Part shown: one piece after another, positions 23,804 through 37,241 of the stretch
Position numbering within the stretch: the stretch's first letter is position 1
Layout of the letters: each line of letters begins with the position of its first letter
From: Vanrija pseudolonga
Lineage: Eukaryota > Basidiomycota > Tremellomycetes > Trichosporonales > Trichosporonaceae
Length of the DNA: 64,000 bases
Reading direction: 5' to 3'
Assembly: GCF_020906515.1 (NCBI RefSeq)
Contig: NC_085854.1
Coordinates: 2,542,001 to 2,606,000, forward strand
Notes under the pieces: model-generated
What the model saw: the letters and a program-made list of their open reading frames with translations, nothing else
Database searches by the model: none
Told to the model about the DNA's origin: nothing
Translations under genes and position numbers: made by a program

Positions 23804-26703
23804 GGTGAGTCGAGTGAGGATGAATACTTTGTCGACGCATCTCGACGACTTCTTATACCTTGTCAGCCTCGAGCGCGTCTGATTTTCCGCGTCAACATGG
23901 TTCCTCGCCAGCGATGGACACGGCAACGCGACTGGATGCTAGTCCGTCGTGACTGTTTGACAAGTGGCCAGCCGGTGCCTCGGAGGCACAAAGTTTGCCT
24001 TCACGACGCGGCCGTCCCACAGACGCGTCGTGGGGCAGTTGCTGAGCTGCGGTGCACACTAAAGACGTCTGGCTCGGTCCGATTTGCTCTGTCAACACAC
24101 TGTAGTCAGGTCCGACACCCAGGGGCCGCCGGCTCGAGCAGGGGAGATTGTCGCAAGGTCGCAAACCTCTTGTCGGATGGGCAGCTCCAAGGTTCTGGCT
24201 CGACACGTCGGCCCCAAATCTTGCTCTGTCTCAGATTTACCTTCCCTGGAACCGGCCGGAATGGGCGAGTGCCTGCGTACGCTGCAGAGTGACAGGGCAC
24301 GTGTATGGGCCTTTGTCACGACGTCGAGCCAGAGGCACCCCGCGCTCGAGAGTTGGGGTTCAGACAGTCAGGAAGCAGGACCTGGACGCGCGCTGCTGGG
24401 TCGACGCTGTTTGTTGTCGGGGGAGTTGGAGAGCGGGGAGACACGCCCGTCGACGTCTGCCGGGTACCCTACAAAGTGAGGGTGAGTGAGGTCCGAGACG
24501 AGCGAAGTGCGCAGTCCATCGCGAGATGAGAGCCTTCACTTCCGCCGGAGGAGGTCGGGGAACGCGTCGCAACGCGTTTGGCGTCTACCCTTGGCCACGC
24601 GTCTGCTGCACCCCTCATCGGTGTCCAGTGACGATCTGGGCAGGTGCCGCGGTTTCCCATCGAGGGCATGTTCCAGCCGATATGACTGGCAGAGAGTGTC
24701 ACGGATGCTCAGCCAGTTCGGCTTGCGATCACGTGTTGGGCCGTTCACGACTATACGGCGAGCACGCGTACCTCGTTATACGGTGGGGCAGGGCAGTGTC
24801 TGGCTCGTCAACTTGCAGACACAACACCGCAGCGGACCTCGTGCCGGTCGTGACCTCCTCGTGGCTGAGGGCTGTGAGGTCCATCATCTCCTCATAGGAC
24901 AGCTCGGCCTGGGCTCGAGGCTGTCGATGTGTTGGGTCTGATGAGTGAGGAGCGACCAATGCATAGGTCATGGGGTGCCATATTTAGAGCAGAGTTGGAC
25001 AGCGTTATACCAAAGGCACTGTTTAGGCGAGCAACCACACCTGCAGCCTCAAACTGGATAGGAACAGCAGGTATTGAAGGAGGAGATGCTCGGACTTGGT
25101 CTGGCACTGAGGACTGGAGCAAATACGGCTGTACTAGGCCGACGAAGTCCGTCTGGGGCCGGCGTCTGCCATGAAACCAAAGCCTTACTCGTGGCAGACA
25201 CCAGCAGCCAGCGCCCCTCGGCACGAGCTGGCGTTGCGACAACCACTCTACCACCTTGCCACATCGAGTCATAGCCTCGCCTGTAGCTCAGCTGACACTC
25301 CACAGCGGTCCTGGTGTCCCAGTTCATACCGTAAGCCAATCGCCAAGGCAACGTGTAGGCAAAAACAAAAGGCTAGCAAGGCCGCATTCCGTTGGGATTG
25401 TAACAAAATGGGGTCGCCTCGAGTTGTGGTGAAGGGCGTTCCAGTAACTCTACGTCCGCTCTGACACTTGCCGCTCTCATTAGCTTCAGGCTGACCTGGG
25501 GTTTGTGCGCGTCTCTGAGTGCATGCTTGAGCATGTTGGAGGCGACAGGAGAAAGACCGTCCTCTGCTCGACCCGTCAAGGGCCGAGGGGGTGGGCGGAC
25601 GCTTGTGGGCCCAGTTCACCGCACCGATGTCGTGCGGAATGCGGAGCCAAGTGGCCTGCTGAGTAAAGCCTCATCAGTGGAGCTTGGGAACGCTCGGCGG
25701 CATCTCTTGCAGGTAGCTTTGTTCTCGTACGAGGCTTCCAGCCGAGTGAACGGCTCAAGGTTAGTATCCCTCAGCGTGGATAGCTACCATCTGCATCGTC
25801 GCGGACCAGTGTATGCTTGTCGGCGCAAGTGTGCTCGGACTGAGCTTAAGTTTAACGCCAGCACTATCCCGCAGTAGTCGAATGCGGAGGGATGGTCCGT
25901 GTCGACAGGCATGGCCACTGCCGATCCAACGGCCAACTAACCCTCTCTGTGTACAGAATGTCGGATCGCAGGAACGTGTTTACATCGTCTGGCCCTACAG
26001 AATCGAACCGAGAACTGCCGAGAGCAGCTCCGCCAGCTGCCCAGAGTCAAGCCTAAGGACCCCAGTCACATACACTCAGCTTGGCACGTTCATCGAGGCC
26101 TCGGTTCTGTGCACACCCCCGTCGCTGTGACAACAACGCAGCGGATGACCAAACACTTAACTAAGGCACTGCGCAACTCACCAAAGTGGGCAGTTTGTTT
26201 GTCAAGTTGGCTCACGCGTCACGTAACAAAGTGACGAAACTTGTTTCCGGTGTGAACTTGGACCACAACCTCCTGCAGTTTCGGCCTCCAGGCCTTGAAT
26301 ACCGCACTGTCCCGTCTCTGGGGATCAACGACATCGGGAGGAGTTATTGGCCGCGGCAGTACGATCGTTGTGGGCGTGGTGCTGTCTTCAGCGGCACTGA
26401 AGGCCAACGGTGCCTTGCAAGGGCCTATTCTCGAGAACGAGGTCATGGTCGTTGAGGTAGCTTGTTTGCTTGCGTTTCAGCTTCAAGAATCGTCATGGCT
26501 ACCAGTGGAGTCGGGTGGAGGAGGGGAGGGAGGTTGGACTTGCCAAGGTTTTGAGAGGATCTCTTGGGGGGCGTCCAGGCGATTGATAAAAGAGTGAAAG
26601 ACGACAACGAGGTCGCAGGCCCACGCTCTGTGAGCAGTTCCGACCCCACCAAGCTCTGTGAGCCCAACGCTGCAGCTCTGAGAGCTCTCGCCCAAAGCCA
26701 ACA
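23804..26703. other. 2.9-kb gene-free stretch
   Basis: This is the longest gap in the window, between the divergent starts of the Ser-rich secreted gene and the DUF1996 gene. The part from about 24.9 to 26.3 kb looks less GC-rich than its surroundings. The open frames are short and motif-free on both strands, and I could not chain any into an exon series. I found no repeats, tRNA-like fold or transposon ends by eye. Confidence 0.5.
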
Positions 26704-28107
26704 ATGATCCTCTACGCTATTCTGGCCCTCCTGGCCACCTCTGCAAAAGTCGTGTCTGCCGGCAATGGCCAGTTTGCGATCGACATCAGCGCACTGCTCA
26801 CGGCGCGTATGGACCCCATCATCGACCCCGGCAATGATAAGGACGTCGGGCATGTTCACACCATCTTCGGCGCGTCCAACTTTAGGTCTCAGCCCAACAG
26901 CCACGACCAGATGCAGGCGGCCAAGTGCACGTCAGCCATGGTTGGCGCCGACAAGAGCAACTACTGGGTTCCGACGCTGTTCTGGAAGAACCCCAACAAC
27001 GAGTACGAGGCGGCCTATCTCCAGGGAGCGCGCGCATACTACGTCATCGGCGACAGTGACAAGACTGAGCCGTTCCCCGATGGCCTGCGCATGATCTCTG
27101 GCAGCGCCATCAACCGCGGCCACAGCGAGAAGAGCATGGGTATCTCGCTTGTCACAGCAGAGACAGACCTTGGGCCCTATCTCCCCAACAATACAAACAC
27201 GGCCACTGGCAACACTCCATCACGGCAGTTTTCATATCACATTCGGTTCCCGCCTTGCGGCACTGGAGAGCTGGACTCGGCCGATCACTTTTCGCACATG
27301 TCTTGGCTTCACGATGTCAACGGCCCGTCGGCGTGGGGAGGTGACCGCTGCCCCGACTGTGAGTCGACCGCGCATACTGCGAGATCTGACACCCTTAGCC
27401 CACCCTATCCGCTACCCCACGATTCAGCTCGAGGTGTACTGGACCATCAACATTGGCCAGCGGGAAAAGTGGCGCAAGGGGGATGGTGATGTCAACTTGG
27501 TACTCGCGAACGGCGACGAGGTTGGCGGCTCGCTCCACGCTGATTTTGGTGAGTAACTCGCTCGTTTGTCTGCTGACGCCCAGTGATGGGCTGGGACCGC
27601 AACGTCCTCGGGAGAGCCATCAAGGACCCCGCTTGCCTCGCTGCCGATATTAGGGCCAGTGCATGTCCCGCGTTTGCTCCTACAGTATCGTCAGACGACT
27701 CGCACATGCACTGCCGATACCAGGGCCAGATTCCGGACGAAGAGCTGGGCTACTACAAGGCGCTGAAGAACCTGCCTGGCAAGAACCCCGCCTGGGGCAG
27801 GGACCAGGGCGACTCCAAGCCAGAGGGCACGCCTGCCGACTACAAGAAGCCCGGCTGGACTTGGCCCAACGTCGCCTGGGAGAGCGAGGCCAAGTTCCCC
27901 CAGTGGCCGCTGGCTATCGACTTTGCGAGCGAGCCCAGCGGTGAAGCCACTCAAGACTTCCTCAACCAATTCACGCCAATCCTCCGTTACAGGTTCGTCC
28001 CATGGAGCAGCCTGACGAGTAACCCTGCCGGCACACATGAGGATGTGCGGGCCAATCTCGACTGGAACACCGCACCCAACAAGGTCCAGCAGGTCTATGG
28101 CCTTTGA
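26704..28107 (+). CDS. secreted DUF1996-domain protein
   Basis: Three exons (26704-27358, 27399-27548, 27584-28107) encode 442 aa. A signal peptide (ILYAILALLATSAKVVSA) precedes the DUF1996 domain. The domain starts with the family hallmark MDPIIDPGNDKDVGHVHTIFGASNF. It continues with ANNEYWVP-like KSNYWVPTLFWKN, SWLHDVNG, HPIRYPTIQLEVYWT and VMGWDRNVLGRAI. DUF1996 proteins are widespread in fungi, often secreted and sometimes fused to WSC carbohydrate-binding domains; their activity is not established. No membrane anchor is seen. Confidence 0.88.
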
Positions 28108-28340
28108 GTGTGAATTGTGGAACCGTATTCTTCCGGCTGGCTCCGGTGCCTTTAGAATGGCTGGAATGTATGTGTACGGCAGTGAGGACGGGTGGGAGTT
28201 GGGAGGTGGTGCCTGGCATTGGCGGAGGCGGCGCTGAGGTTTGGTCAGGCGCCGGCATACAACGCAATGGCTCCACGCACGGTGCACTATGGCAGAGCAG
28301 CGAGGGAAAAGTGCAGCCGGAGCCGCGTTCATATTGAGTC

Positions 28341-30100
28341 CTACAGATACCAGCGCCACGACGGGTGCTTCCAGTCGAGATCCTCAATCTCCTCCTCGGT
28401 CAACCCTTCGAGCTGCCCCGTGTTGTCGGCGCGGTCGCGGCGCTTATTGTCCCATTGTAGCCAAAGCAGGAGGCAGATGCTCGTGATGAGGATGGTGCTG
28501 TTGCCTGCGAGGTTGAGGCCGTTGCCAATGCTGCGGATGTTAGCGGCGCTGCTGGGTTGACCCTCACTGATAGTTTGGACTGTCCGTCGGCAGGTAGGAC
28601 CAGGTGCTGATGAGGCCGCCGATGTTCTGGGGGTGTAAGCATTAGTCGCGTTTGATCGACCCACCCCAACCATTACATTCCATCCGATGCCAGTCGAGCG
28701 ACCAGTGTCGGACAAAATGTTGATGGCGACTTGCCCATTGCACAACGGGCCGAATGGGAATGCCCCGCTGACAGCGAGAAAGACTGCACCGTAACGTGCG
28801 TGCGGGTTTGCCGTGGCCAGGAAGATGATGTAGCCGATGATGCACAGGCACGAAGAGCCAATGAACAGAGGAAGCCTCTTGTTGGTTTTCACCGAGATGA
28901 ACGGGACGATGAGGTTGACGACGGCGCCGACAACGTACGGAGGGACAGTGTACAGCTGCTTCCTAATCGTGCTGGCGTGTGGGTAAATCGTGGCGATGAT
29001 CGTCGGGGTGAAGAAGGCAATGCCTTGAACGGTAATGTTCACGAACAGGAACATCCACGACACGGCCAGCGTGTTGGGGTTGATGATGCCGCGGAGCAGT
29101 TTCTTGCGGTCAAACTTGTCAACGACTTTGGTAGAGCCGACGTTTTCGGCCTTGACGCGTGCCATGGCCAGTTCGCGCTCGAATGGGGACAGGAAGCGGG
29201 CTGTCGCCGGGTGGCCTGGCATTGTGAAGAATGCGATGAGAGATATGCCACAGGTGATGATGCCTTCGATTAGGAAGATGTTCTGCCAGCTGTGCACCCG
29301 ACCAATCGACTTGATCTTGAGGATGCCAGACGCGAGGAGACCGCCAAATGCGCCGGCACACGGCGCAGTGAAGAGGTAGAGCGCGAGGCGGAAGCTGAGC
29401 TCCGACTTGCGGTACCACCGCGACAGGTAGTAGGCGATTCCGGGCAGCAGGCCGGCTTCGAACACGCCGAGGAGGAAACGTACGGCGGCGGCGTTGGAAA
29501 AGTTTGTCACGAATGCCGTGCACAGCGACATGAGCTGGTTGTGAGTGGTTTGCGTAGCGTGCAGCACTTACCCCAAAGCCAAACGAGATGAATGGCAGCC
29601 ATCGCGCCGGACCAAGGTACTTGCACAGGATGTTGGACGGGATTTCGAAGACTATGTACGACACGTAGAATACCGTGAGGAGCAGGTTATATTGGTACCC
29701 GTGGAGATTGAGGCTTTTCTCCATGCCAGCGAGGCGGGCGTTGCCAATGTTGGCTCGCTGGGGTGAGCAACAGTACGGGGAAGTGTCACTCACGTCGATG
29801 AAGCAGAACAGGTAGAGCAGAGCCACCGTTGGGACGACGAACAGGTCGATTTTGCGTACCAACTTGCGTTCCATCGCGGCGTCGAACTCGATGACTTGAC
29901 CTTGTTCTCAGTAGCTGGTCTAGCTATCAGTACCTACCATTACTATCGCGAAGGACCCGGTCGCCGAGAGCTTTGGCCTCCTTGTCATTGAGGGAGGCAT
30001 CGACGGGCTGTGTGATCACCGCGTGCTCTTTGCTGTCGACATCGTCTGTGTGGTATCTCGGCGGGTTGGCCTCTGCCACACTGTAATCTTTCGCCGACAT
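28341..30100 (-). CDS. MFS permease, anion:cation symporter (Dal5/Tna1-like) family
   Basis: Six exons (30100-29938, 29900-29794, 29757-29572, 29534-28671, 28626-28568, 28530-28341) encode 522 aa. The ACS-family signature is clear: RKIDLFVVPTVALLYLFCFIDRANIGNARLAG in helix 1 and after. FEIPSNILCKYLGPARWLP (helix 2), RFLLGVFEAGLLPGIAYYLSRWYRKSE (helix 4-5) and WQNIFLIEGIIT follow. Yeast relatives take up allantoate, nicotinate, pantothenate or biotin, that is, organic carboxylates. It lies beside a salicylate decarboxylase, an FAD monooxygenase and a Zn2Cys6 regulator, so I infer uptake of salicylate or a related aromatic acid. The fourth intron has a GTTGGG donor. Confidence 0.88.
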
Positions 30101-30814
30101 GGTGAAGAAGGATGGCCAGGTAAATGGAGAGGAGTACGGAGGAAGTAGCCTTTGTATACTGTTGCCCAGGTTGTTATGTAGTCGGCTTGGCGACGATTGG
30201 CGTGGCACCAGGCACCAGACCACCCGCCACTTTGCCTCGACAGTGAGATAAGTAGCTCTTGCACCCCGGCACTGGGGCCTCCCCAGCCGAGGGAGCAGCC
30301 GTGGTCCCCCCGAGGCCCCGCACAACGTCACGAGACTATCTCGAGCGGAGCTTCCGACCAGATAGCGCGGCGGCAGATGCGGAATGAGGAGGACACCTGG
30401 TCGGGGCACTGGGCTTTTAGCGCCGGAGACGCCGCGGCGGAACCGTCTCCCGACGTCGCAGAGTGTCGGATACAGCCTTGGATGCTGAATGCAAGATAAG
30501 GAACAGGTGGGATGATCCGGACGGTAGGAGGTGCTCGAGGGCGCTCGGGCACTGCCGTCGTCGACATGCTGGTCGGCCGAGAGACGGGGCGTGTCACGAC
30601 ACGAGCCGGGGTCCGTGGGGCACTTTGTGACATGCGGGGGGGCGTGAACATGAACTGGGGGCTTGTAGAGTATGGAAGCTGGAATGAAACTGGAGTATGC
30701 AGGTTCAAATGGGACCGAAACGGGTATGCAGTATCAGCGATTGCTCGCGGCTTCCTCAAGCAAGTGCCTCTGCGCGATTCAACTGCTGCATACACTTCTG
30801 CTATGTACTACAAA
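30101..30814. other. gene-free stretch upstream of the permease
   Basis: These 714 bp lie between the permease start and the 3' end of the decarboxylase gene (both minus strand). No coding pattern is seen; it presumably includes the permease promoter. Confidence 0.45.
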
Positions 30815-32431
<1,617 letters not shown>

Positions 32432-33969
32432 ATGACGAACAACATCCCTAGCCAGTGGAAGCAGCTCGACGTAGCAGGTGAGCTGTCGCCACAGCCACAT
32501 GAGAGCTGGCTGACGTTCAGTTATCGGCGGCGGCCTCGGTGGCATGGCGACGGCAGTGGCCCTCCGCCGAGCCGGTCACAAGGGTGAGAGTAAGGCCCTT
32601 TGCCCATCTGACGCACAGTGTCAATCTACGAGCGTCGCGACTTCAAGGTCGAGGTCGGCGCATCGATTTCATGCGCGGCCAACGGTGGCAAGGTGGGCAC
32701 CCCCAGCGAGGCGACCCTAACCCGCAGTGGCTACGCGAGTGGAATGTCGACATCCCGCGCGGCAGGCCCGTCGAGCTGATGAAGCTCGTCATGCGCGATT
32801 GGGACACGGGCAAGATTCTGAACCAGTACGACCTTGACCACTACGAGCAGGACTGGGGTATTGTGAGTGGAGGGGACTCGGCGCGGCTCACGCCCAGCCT
32901 TACTACATGTTCCACCGCGTGGACATGCACGAGATGCTACTGGAGGCCGCGACGTCGCCTGAGGGCGAAGGCATCCCTGCCACTGTTGTCGTGGACCATA
33001 TCTGCACGTCGGTCGACTACGACAAGGGCGAGGTGACGTTTGCAAACGGCAACGTGATCCGCGCGGACATGATCATCGGCGCTGACGGCATCCGAGTGAG
33101 TCTACAGATCGAGATCGGCACTGACGCCCAAGTCTGTCGTCCGCCGCGAGATTGGCGTCATCCCTCAGATGAAGTCGGCCAACCAGACATGCTACCGCGT
33201 CAATGTGCGCCGGTCCGACATTGACAAGTTCAACCTCATGCACGACGCCGTCGACCCGGCCATCCAGTTCTGGGGCGGTTACCCCAAGGGCGAGCTGAGC
33301 CGGTATTACAAGATTGTCATGAGTCCGTGTTCTGGCGGCGACATTGTCTCGTTCTACTGCTTCGTGAGTCACACGCCCCGACGCCCCCCGCTGAGACCCC
33401 AGATGCCCACCGAAATGACAAACCACACGCAAGAGGGCTTCGTGTTCGCAGAGGTGCCCGTTTCAGACGTCATGGCCGGGGACTACTCTCGCCTGGACAC
33501 CATGTGCCAGGACCTTATCAAGCACTCGGTCGACCGCATGCCATGGCGCCTGTACGTCCACCAGCCGTACCCGACGTGGCACAAGGGCAAGGTGTGCATT
33601 GTAGGCGACGCCGCCCATCCCATGATGCCACACCAGTCCCAAGGTGCGTGCACCGCCATCGAGGACGCGGCGGCCCTCGGCCTAATCTTCTCCAAGGACT
33701 ACGACTTCACCCACAACGTCGAGGCCGGCCTCAAGTTTTACGAGCACATCCGCAAGCCCCGCGCGACCCGCGTCCAGGCCGCGAGTGCTCGCGCCACAGA
33801 GAATCTCAACGAGCGTATCGGCTTTACTAGCCTCACGGCGCCCGAGGCCGCCCTCGCTGCCAAGGACGGCAAGCTCACGGTCAATGAGATGAACGAGTAT
33901 GATATGAAGGCGCACGTGGCCAAGGAGGCCAAGTCGTACGGCCACCTCTTTGCAGTTGAGGAGCACTAG
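32432..33969 (+). CDS. FAD-dependent monooxygenase, salicylate hydroxylase-like
   Basis: Seven exons (32432-32477, 32521-32583, 32619-32692, 32728-32862, 32898-33095, 33133-33363, 33403-33969) encode 437 aa; six introns are 35-43 nt. The N-terminal dinucleotide fold is AVIGGGLGGMATAVALRRAGH, ending at YERR. Then come EVGASISCAANGGKWL, the DG motif MIIGADGIRSVVRR, and the GD motif KVCIVGDAAHPMMPHQSQGACTAIEDAAALG. These are the three signatures of class A flavoprotein hydroxylases. Salicylate hydroxylases convert salicylate to catechol and CO2 with NAD(P)H and O2; the exact substrate here is inferred from neighbours. It converges with the regulator gene, with only 36 bp between stops. Confidence 0.88.
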
Positions 33970-34005
33970 CGTGCGTGTAGTAGTAGCATGATGAATGAGT
34001 GTTGC

Positions 34006-36621
34006 CTATCCCAAGTTTCTGTCCAGCATCTCTGGCCACGTCGTGTCTGTCTGAGTCCAGAGGGAGTCAAACCAGTCGAGGTGGAGCCCTGGCCATTCTC
34101 CTACCGTCAGATCCAACGGGTCCGCAACGACAGCCGAGGTGGTGTCGGGCAGAGGGAGGGGGGCGGTGGTCGTTGGATTTGACTGCGGCGGCTGGGTGTC
34201 GGCGGGGGTAGGAGCGGCCAAATCGCTCGCTCCGAACGGAGCGGTTTTCTGTGTTGTCAGCATGGCCGCGTAACATCGACATGCCAAAATGTTCTTGACA
34301 ATCTGCTTGAGATGCGCCTGCCTCGGCGAGCCGGCATCCACGGCTCCGCTGCCCCGGCGACGCTTTGCCGGTCGCTCGGGTTGTCCCGCGCGGAACTCGT
34401 CCTCCTTCTCGAGCAGTCGCTCGAGCACAAAGACGCTGTTTCGGGCGGCAGGTCGTGTCGAGCTCTTGTCTCTGGATCATTAGCAATGCCTTGGCGCAGT
34501 ACCCACCGTAGCGTCTCAATAATGCGCCGGACCATCTGCCGCTTCTCCTGCGTGGGCTCAAACATGAGGTCGATGCACACGGGGACAGCCTGGGTGGGTC
34601 AGACGAAGCCAGGAGCGATACCCACCGCTGAGAAGGCGTAGAAGAGCACGATCCAAAAGTTGAGCAAGTTTGGCGCCCGTCTCGTGGCGAGGTCGAGCAG
34701 GCGGAGTACCGTCTGCGCGGCCTCTACGCAACGTTCCCTCGAGCGGGTGTACCGCTCGTCACTGTAGCCTCGGATGAAGAAGTAGCGATGGAGTCGAACT
34801 AGTCGTGTGTTGGCCGTGATGCTCAGGAATATAGAGTCGGTGACGAGCTGGAGTTAGCAGGGCTGCAGCGTTGGCACTCACCGCAGGGCTGGCGTCGATT
34901 GGCAAGTGCATGGTGTTCTGAAAGTGCGGCGGCAGGCTCCGCGCCAGGTCGATGATGGAGTCGTCCATGCTGCGGGTAAGAAGAGGCCTCAATGCGGTAA
35001 CCCACGCAAGGATGAAGGAGTATGACGGCGTCTTGTGTATCGTCATGTGATCTGTGATCTCGCGGTAGAGCGTGACAAACTTGCACTTGAAGATGTGCAT
35101 GTTGATGGGCTGTGGGGTGAGCGGCGGACGCGGCGAGTGCTTACGGTGCACACGGATAGGGGGTGTGGGATGGCGGTGGGGTCTTCGAGCTGCGTATCGT
35201 CCAGGTTGGCCGGCAGCGCGGTCATGTTCTGTGACGGGTGAACGCTGTCTGGGACGTCAGCAGATACCCGTGCCACGCGCTTACACGACGAGCCGTGGGC
35301 AATGGCATGTGCCCAGTCGAGGGACACAAAGCACCACCACACTCGGCGACCGATCTCGCGCTTCAACCGCGAGCCCCACAGCGCTGTCCAGACCTTGCCG
35401 GGTTCCTCAGCCTCGAGGCGGTTCAGTCCTAAGTTCTGGGCGATCTTGATTGCCGAGCCTGGGGTCAGATGTGAACGGGGATTGCACGCACCGCACAAGG
35501 CCCAGGTCGCATCCGCTCCGTCCTCCATCCCATACCCATAAATCGTCATGAGTGAGATGGCCTGTAACGACTCGAATGTCTGGCGGTGCAGGAACCTCGA
35601 GCACATCATGATACCCTGGCGTCAGTGTCTGAGCCCCACACGCTCACTCACCTCGGCCAAGTGGTACAGCTGCTCGGCGAGCGCCATAGAGTTGGTGCCA
35701 AACGATTCACTGCTTGTGGACAAGCCGAGACAGAGCACCATGGTGTAGGTGGCCACAAAGTCTGGCGACACGTCCTTGGTCGATCCGTTCCACAGCTGAC
35801 GACACTCGCTCATGAACGTGGGGTAGTGGAGGCACTGGGTGTGAGTGACAACCAGGACTCCCACTTACCCTCTGGAACCACTCGACCTTGCTAAAGTATT
35901 CTTGGACGAGCCGGGCGCTGATCTGCTGATCCGGGAGGAGGGCGATCGCCTGCGCAAGGTAATCGGTGCCGGTTGGAATGACGAACGCAAGGGGGTGATC
36001 CCCGCCGATGTGGTTTGTCGCTTCATCGCCTGCAGTTGGGAACAGTGCTGGAGTTGCGCCATCGGGAGTCTGGCGGTTACGCATCGTGTTGACGCGGTGG
36101 CTCATCTGAAAGTCTTCGAGCGCAAAGACCATCTCGTCGTCGCCCATGTGCCGTCGCGAGGTCACTGGCGATGCCTCGTCTGGCAGTGGCGTCTCTTCGT
36201 TGCTCCCACCCCTCGCCTGATTCACGACAGTCTCCAAGGCCTTGACCTTATCGCGGAGAACCTGGACATGTCGCGCGAGCGCCTTGAAGTCGCTAACGGA
36301 AACGTACGCACTGGGGGTAAGCAGGTGTCTGCGGCCAGGTCCTACTCTGTCTGCTCTGCCGTTTCTTCCAAGTTGGCAACTGCTGGCGTGCAGTTCTTGC
36401 CGTCGCGTCGAAGACTACAGGGGCCGCCTGGGGGTCGTCAGGAAATGCACGCGCGAAGGCGGATGAACAGCTCAACTCACATGGTATCATCCGGTCGCCT
36501 GCGTCATCAGCGCGCGCGTTGTTGCTTTTCACCTACACTTGATCTTGCGCTTCTTGCACGGCATACAGTTGCGCAACTGCCGCGGGGCCATGAGGCCGGC
36601 CCCGAGAAGCTCAGAGTCCAT
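34006..36621 (-). CDS. Zn2Cys6 transcription factor with fungal-specific TF domain
   Basis: Eleven exons encode 747 aa: 36621-36537, 36498-36481, 36427-36346, 36310-35869, 35834-35652, 35615-35285, 35248-35145, 35109-34882, 34847-34626, 34589-34507 and 34471-34006. The spliced N-terminus gives a perfect zinc cluster, NCMPCKKRKIKCDRMIPC then GPCSLRRDGKNC (spacing C-2-C-6-C-5-C-2-C-8-C). A likely dimerising helix (FKALARHVQVLRDKVKALE) follows. The Fungal_trans domain has YGYGMEDGADATWALCG, SAIKIAQNLGLNRL and RRVWWCFVSLDWAHA. The C-terminus has a Pro/Thr-rich stretch ahead of an acidic-aromatic end. Position suggests it regulates the adjoining salicylate genes. Confidence 0.85.
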
Positions 36622-37241
36622 GGCGCCGGGGGTGGGGAGATGGGCAAGTGGGCAACAAGTCGAGTGCGATGTGATGAATCGCACGAGCTATAGTCCACGA
36701 CCCAGGCATTGGGGTCCCGTAATAGCCGACGGAATGCGGCGTCGAGGTCAGGCCCCTTGGTCTTGTGGCCGACTAGGGCGACGAGCGGAATGTTGATCTC
36801 GAGTGTCTCGAGTTGCCTGTGGGTCGCTCGCTCGACAATTGACGCGGTGAAACAAGACTGACGCAAGTCCACGGGAAGCTGCAGTCGAGGTCGAGGGGCA
36901 AGCAGCGGGCTGACGTAGGGACGTAGGGACGATGTTGATGCGGAGGTTGCCGATGAGTTTATCCGGCACACATGCCAAACACTTCGTTAACAAGAGAGTG
37001 AGACACGCGTCAGTGTGAGACCCGTTTCGACTGTTGTGCACTGTGTACTTTTAGTTCCTCGGCAGTGCACTGGTATGGGCTCCCGGTTAGGGTGAGCTCA
37101 CTGCCAAGCGAGTCCCAGCGCCGCAGCGCCGTGCCGGGCACTCCCGGCGCCGCATAATCAGTTGACGCCACGCCACGCGATCCTGACATGCAACGTGATT
37201 CATCACAACGGCTCCAGGCCTCGGGGTGCACTGGCACCAAT
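36622..37241. promoter_or_regulatory. intergenic region upstream of the Zn2Cys6 gene
   Basis: These 620 bp lie between the regulator start and the 3' end of the next minus-strand gene. No gene is seen; it should include the regulator promoter and a terminator. Confidence 0.4.

Noticed and set aside
25985-26030. tRNA-like GGTTCGATTC on the minus strand
   Set aside because: The flanking bases cannot form a T-arm stem, and no A box or acceptor stem is visible.
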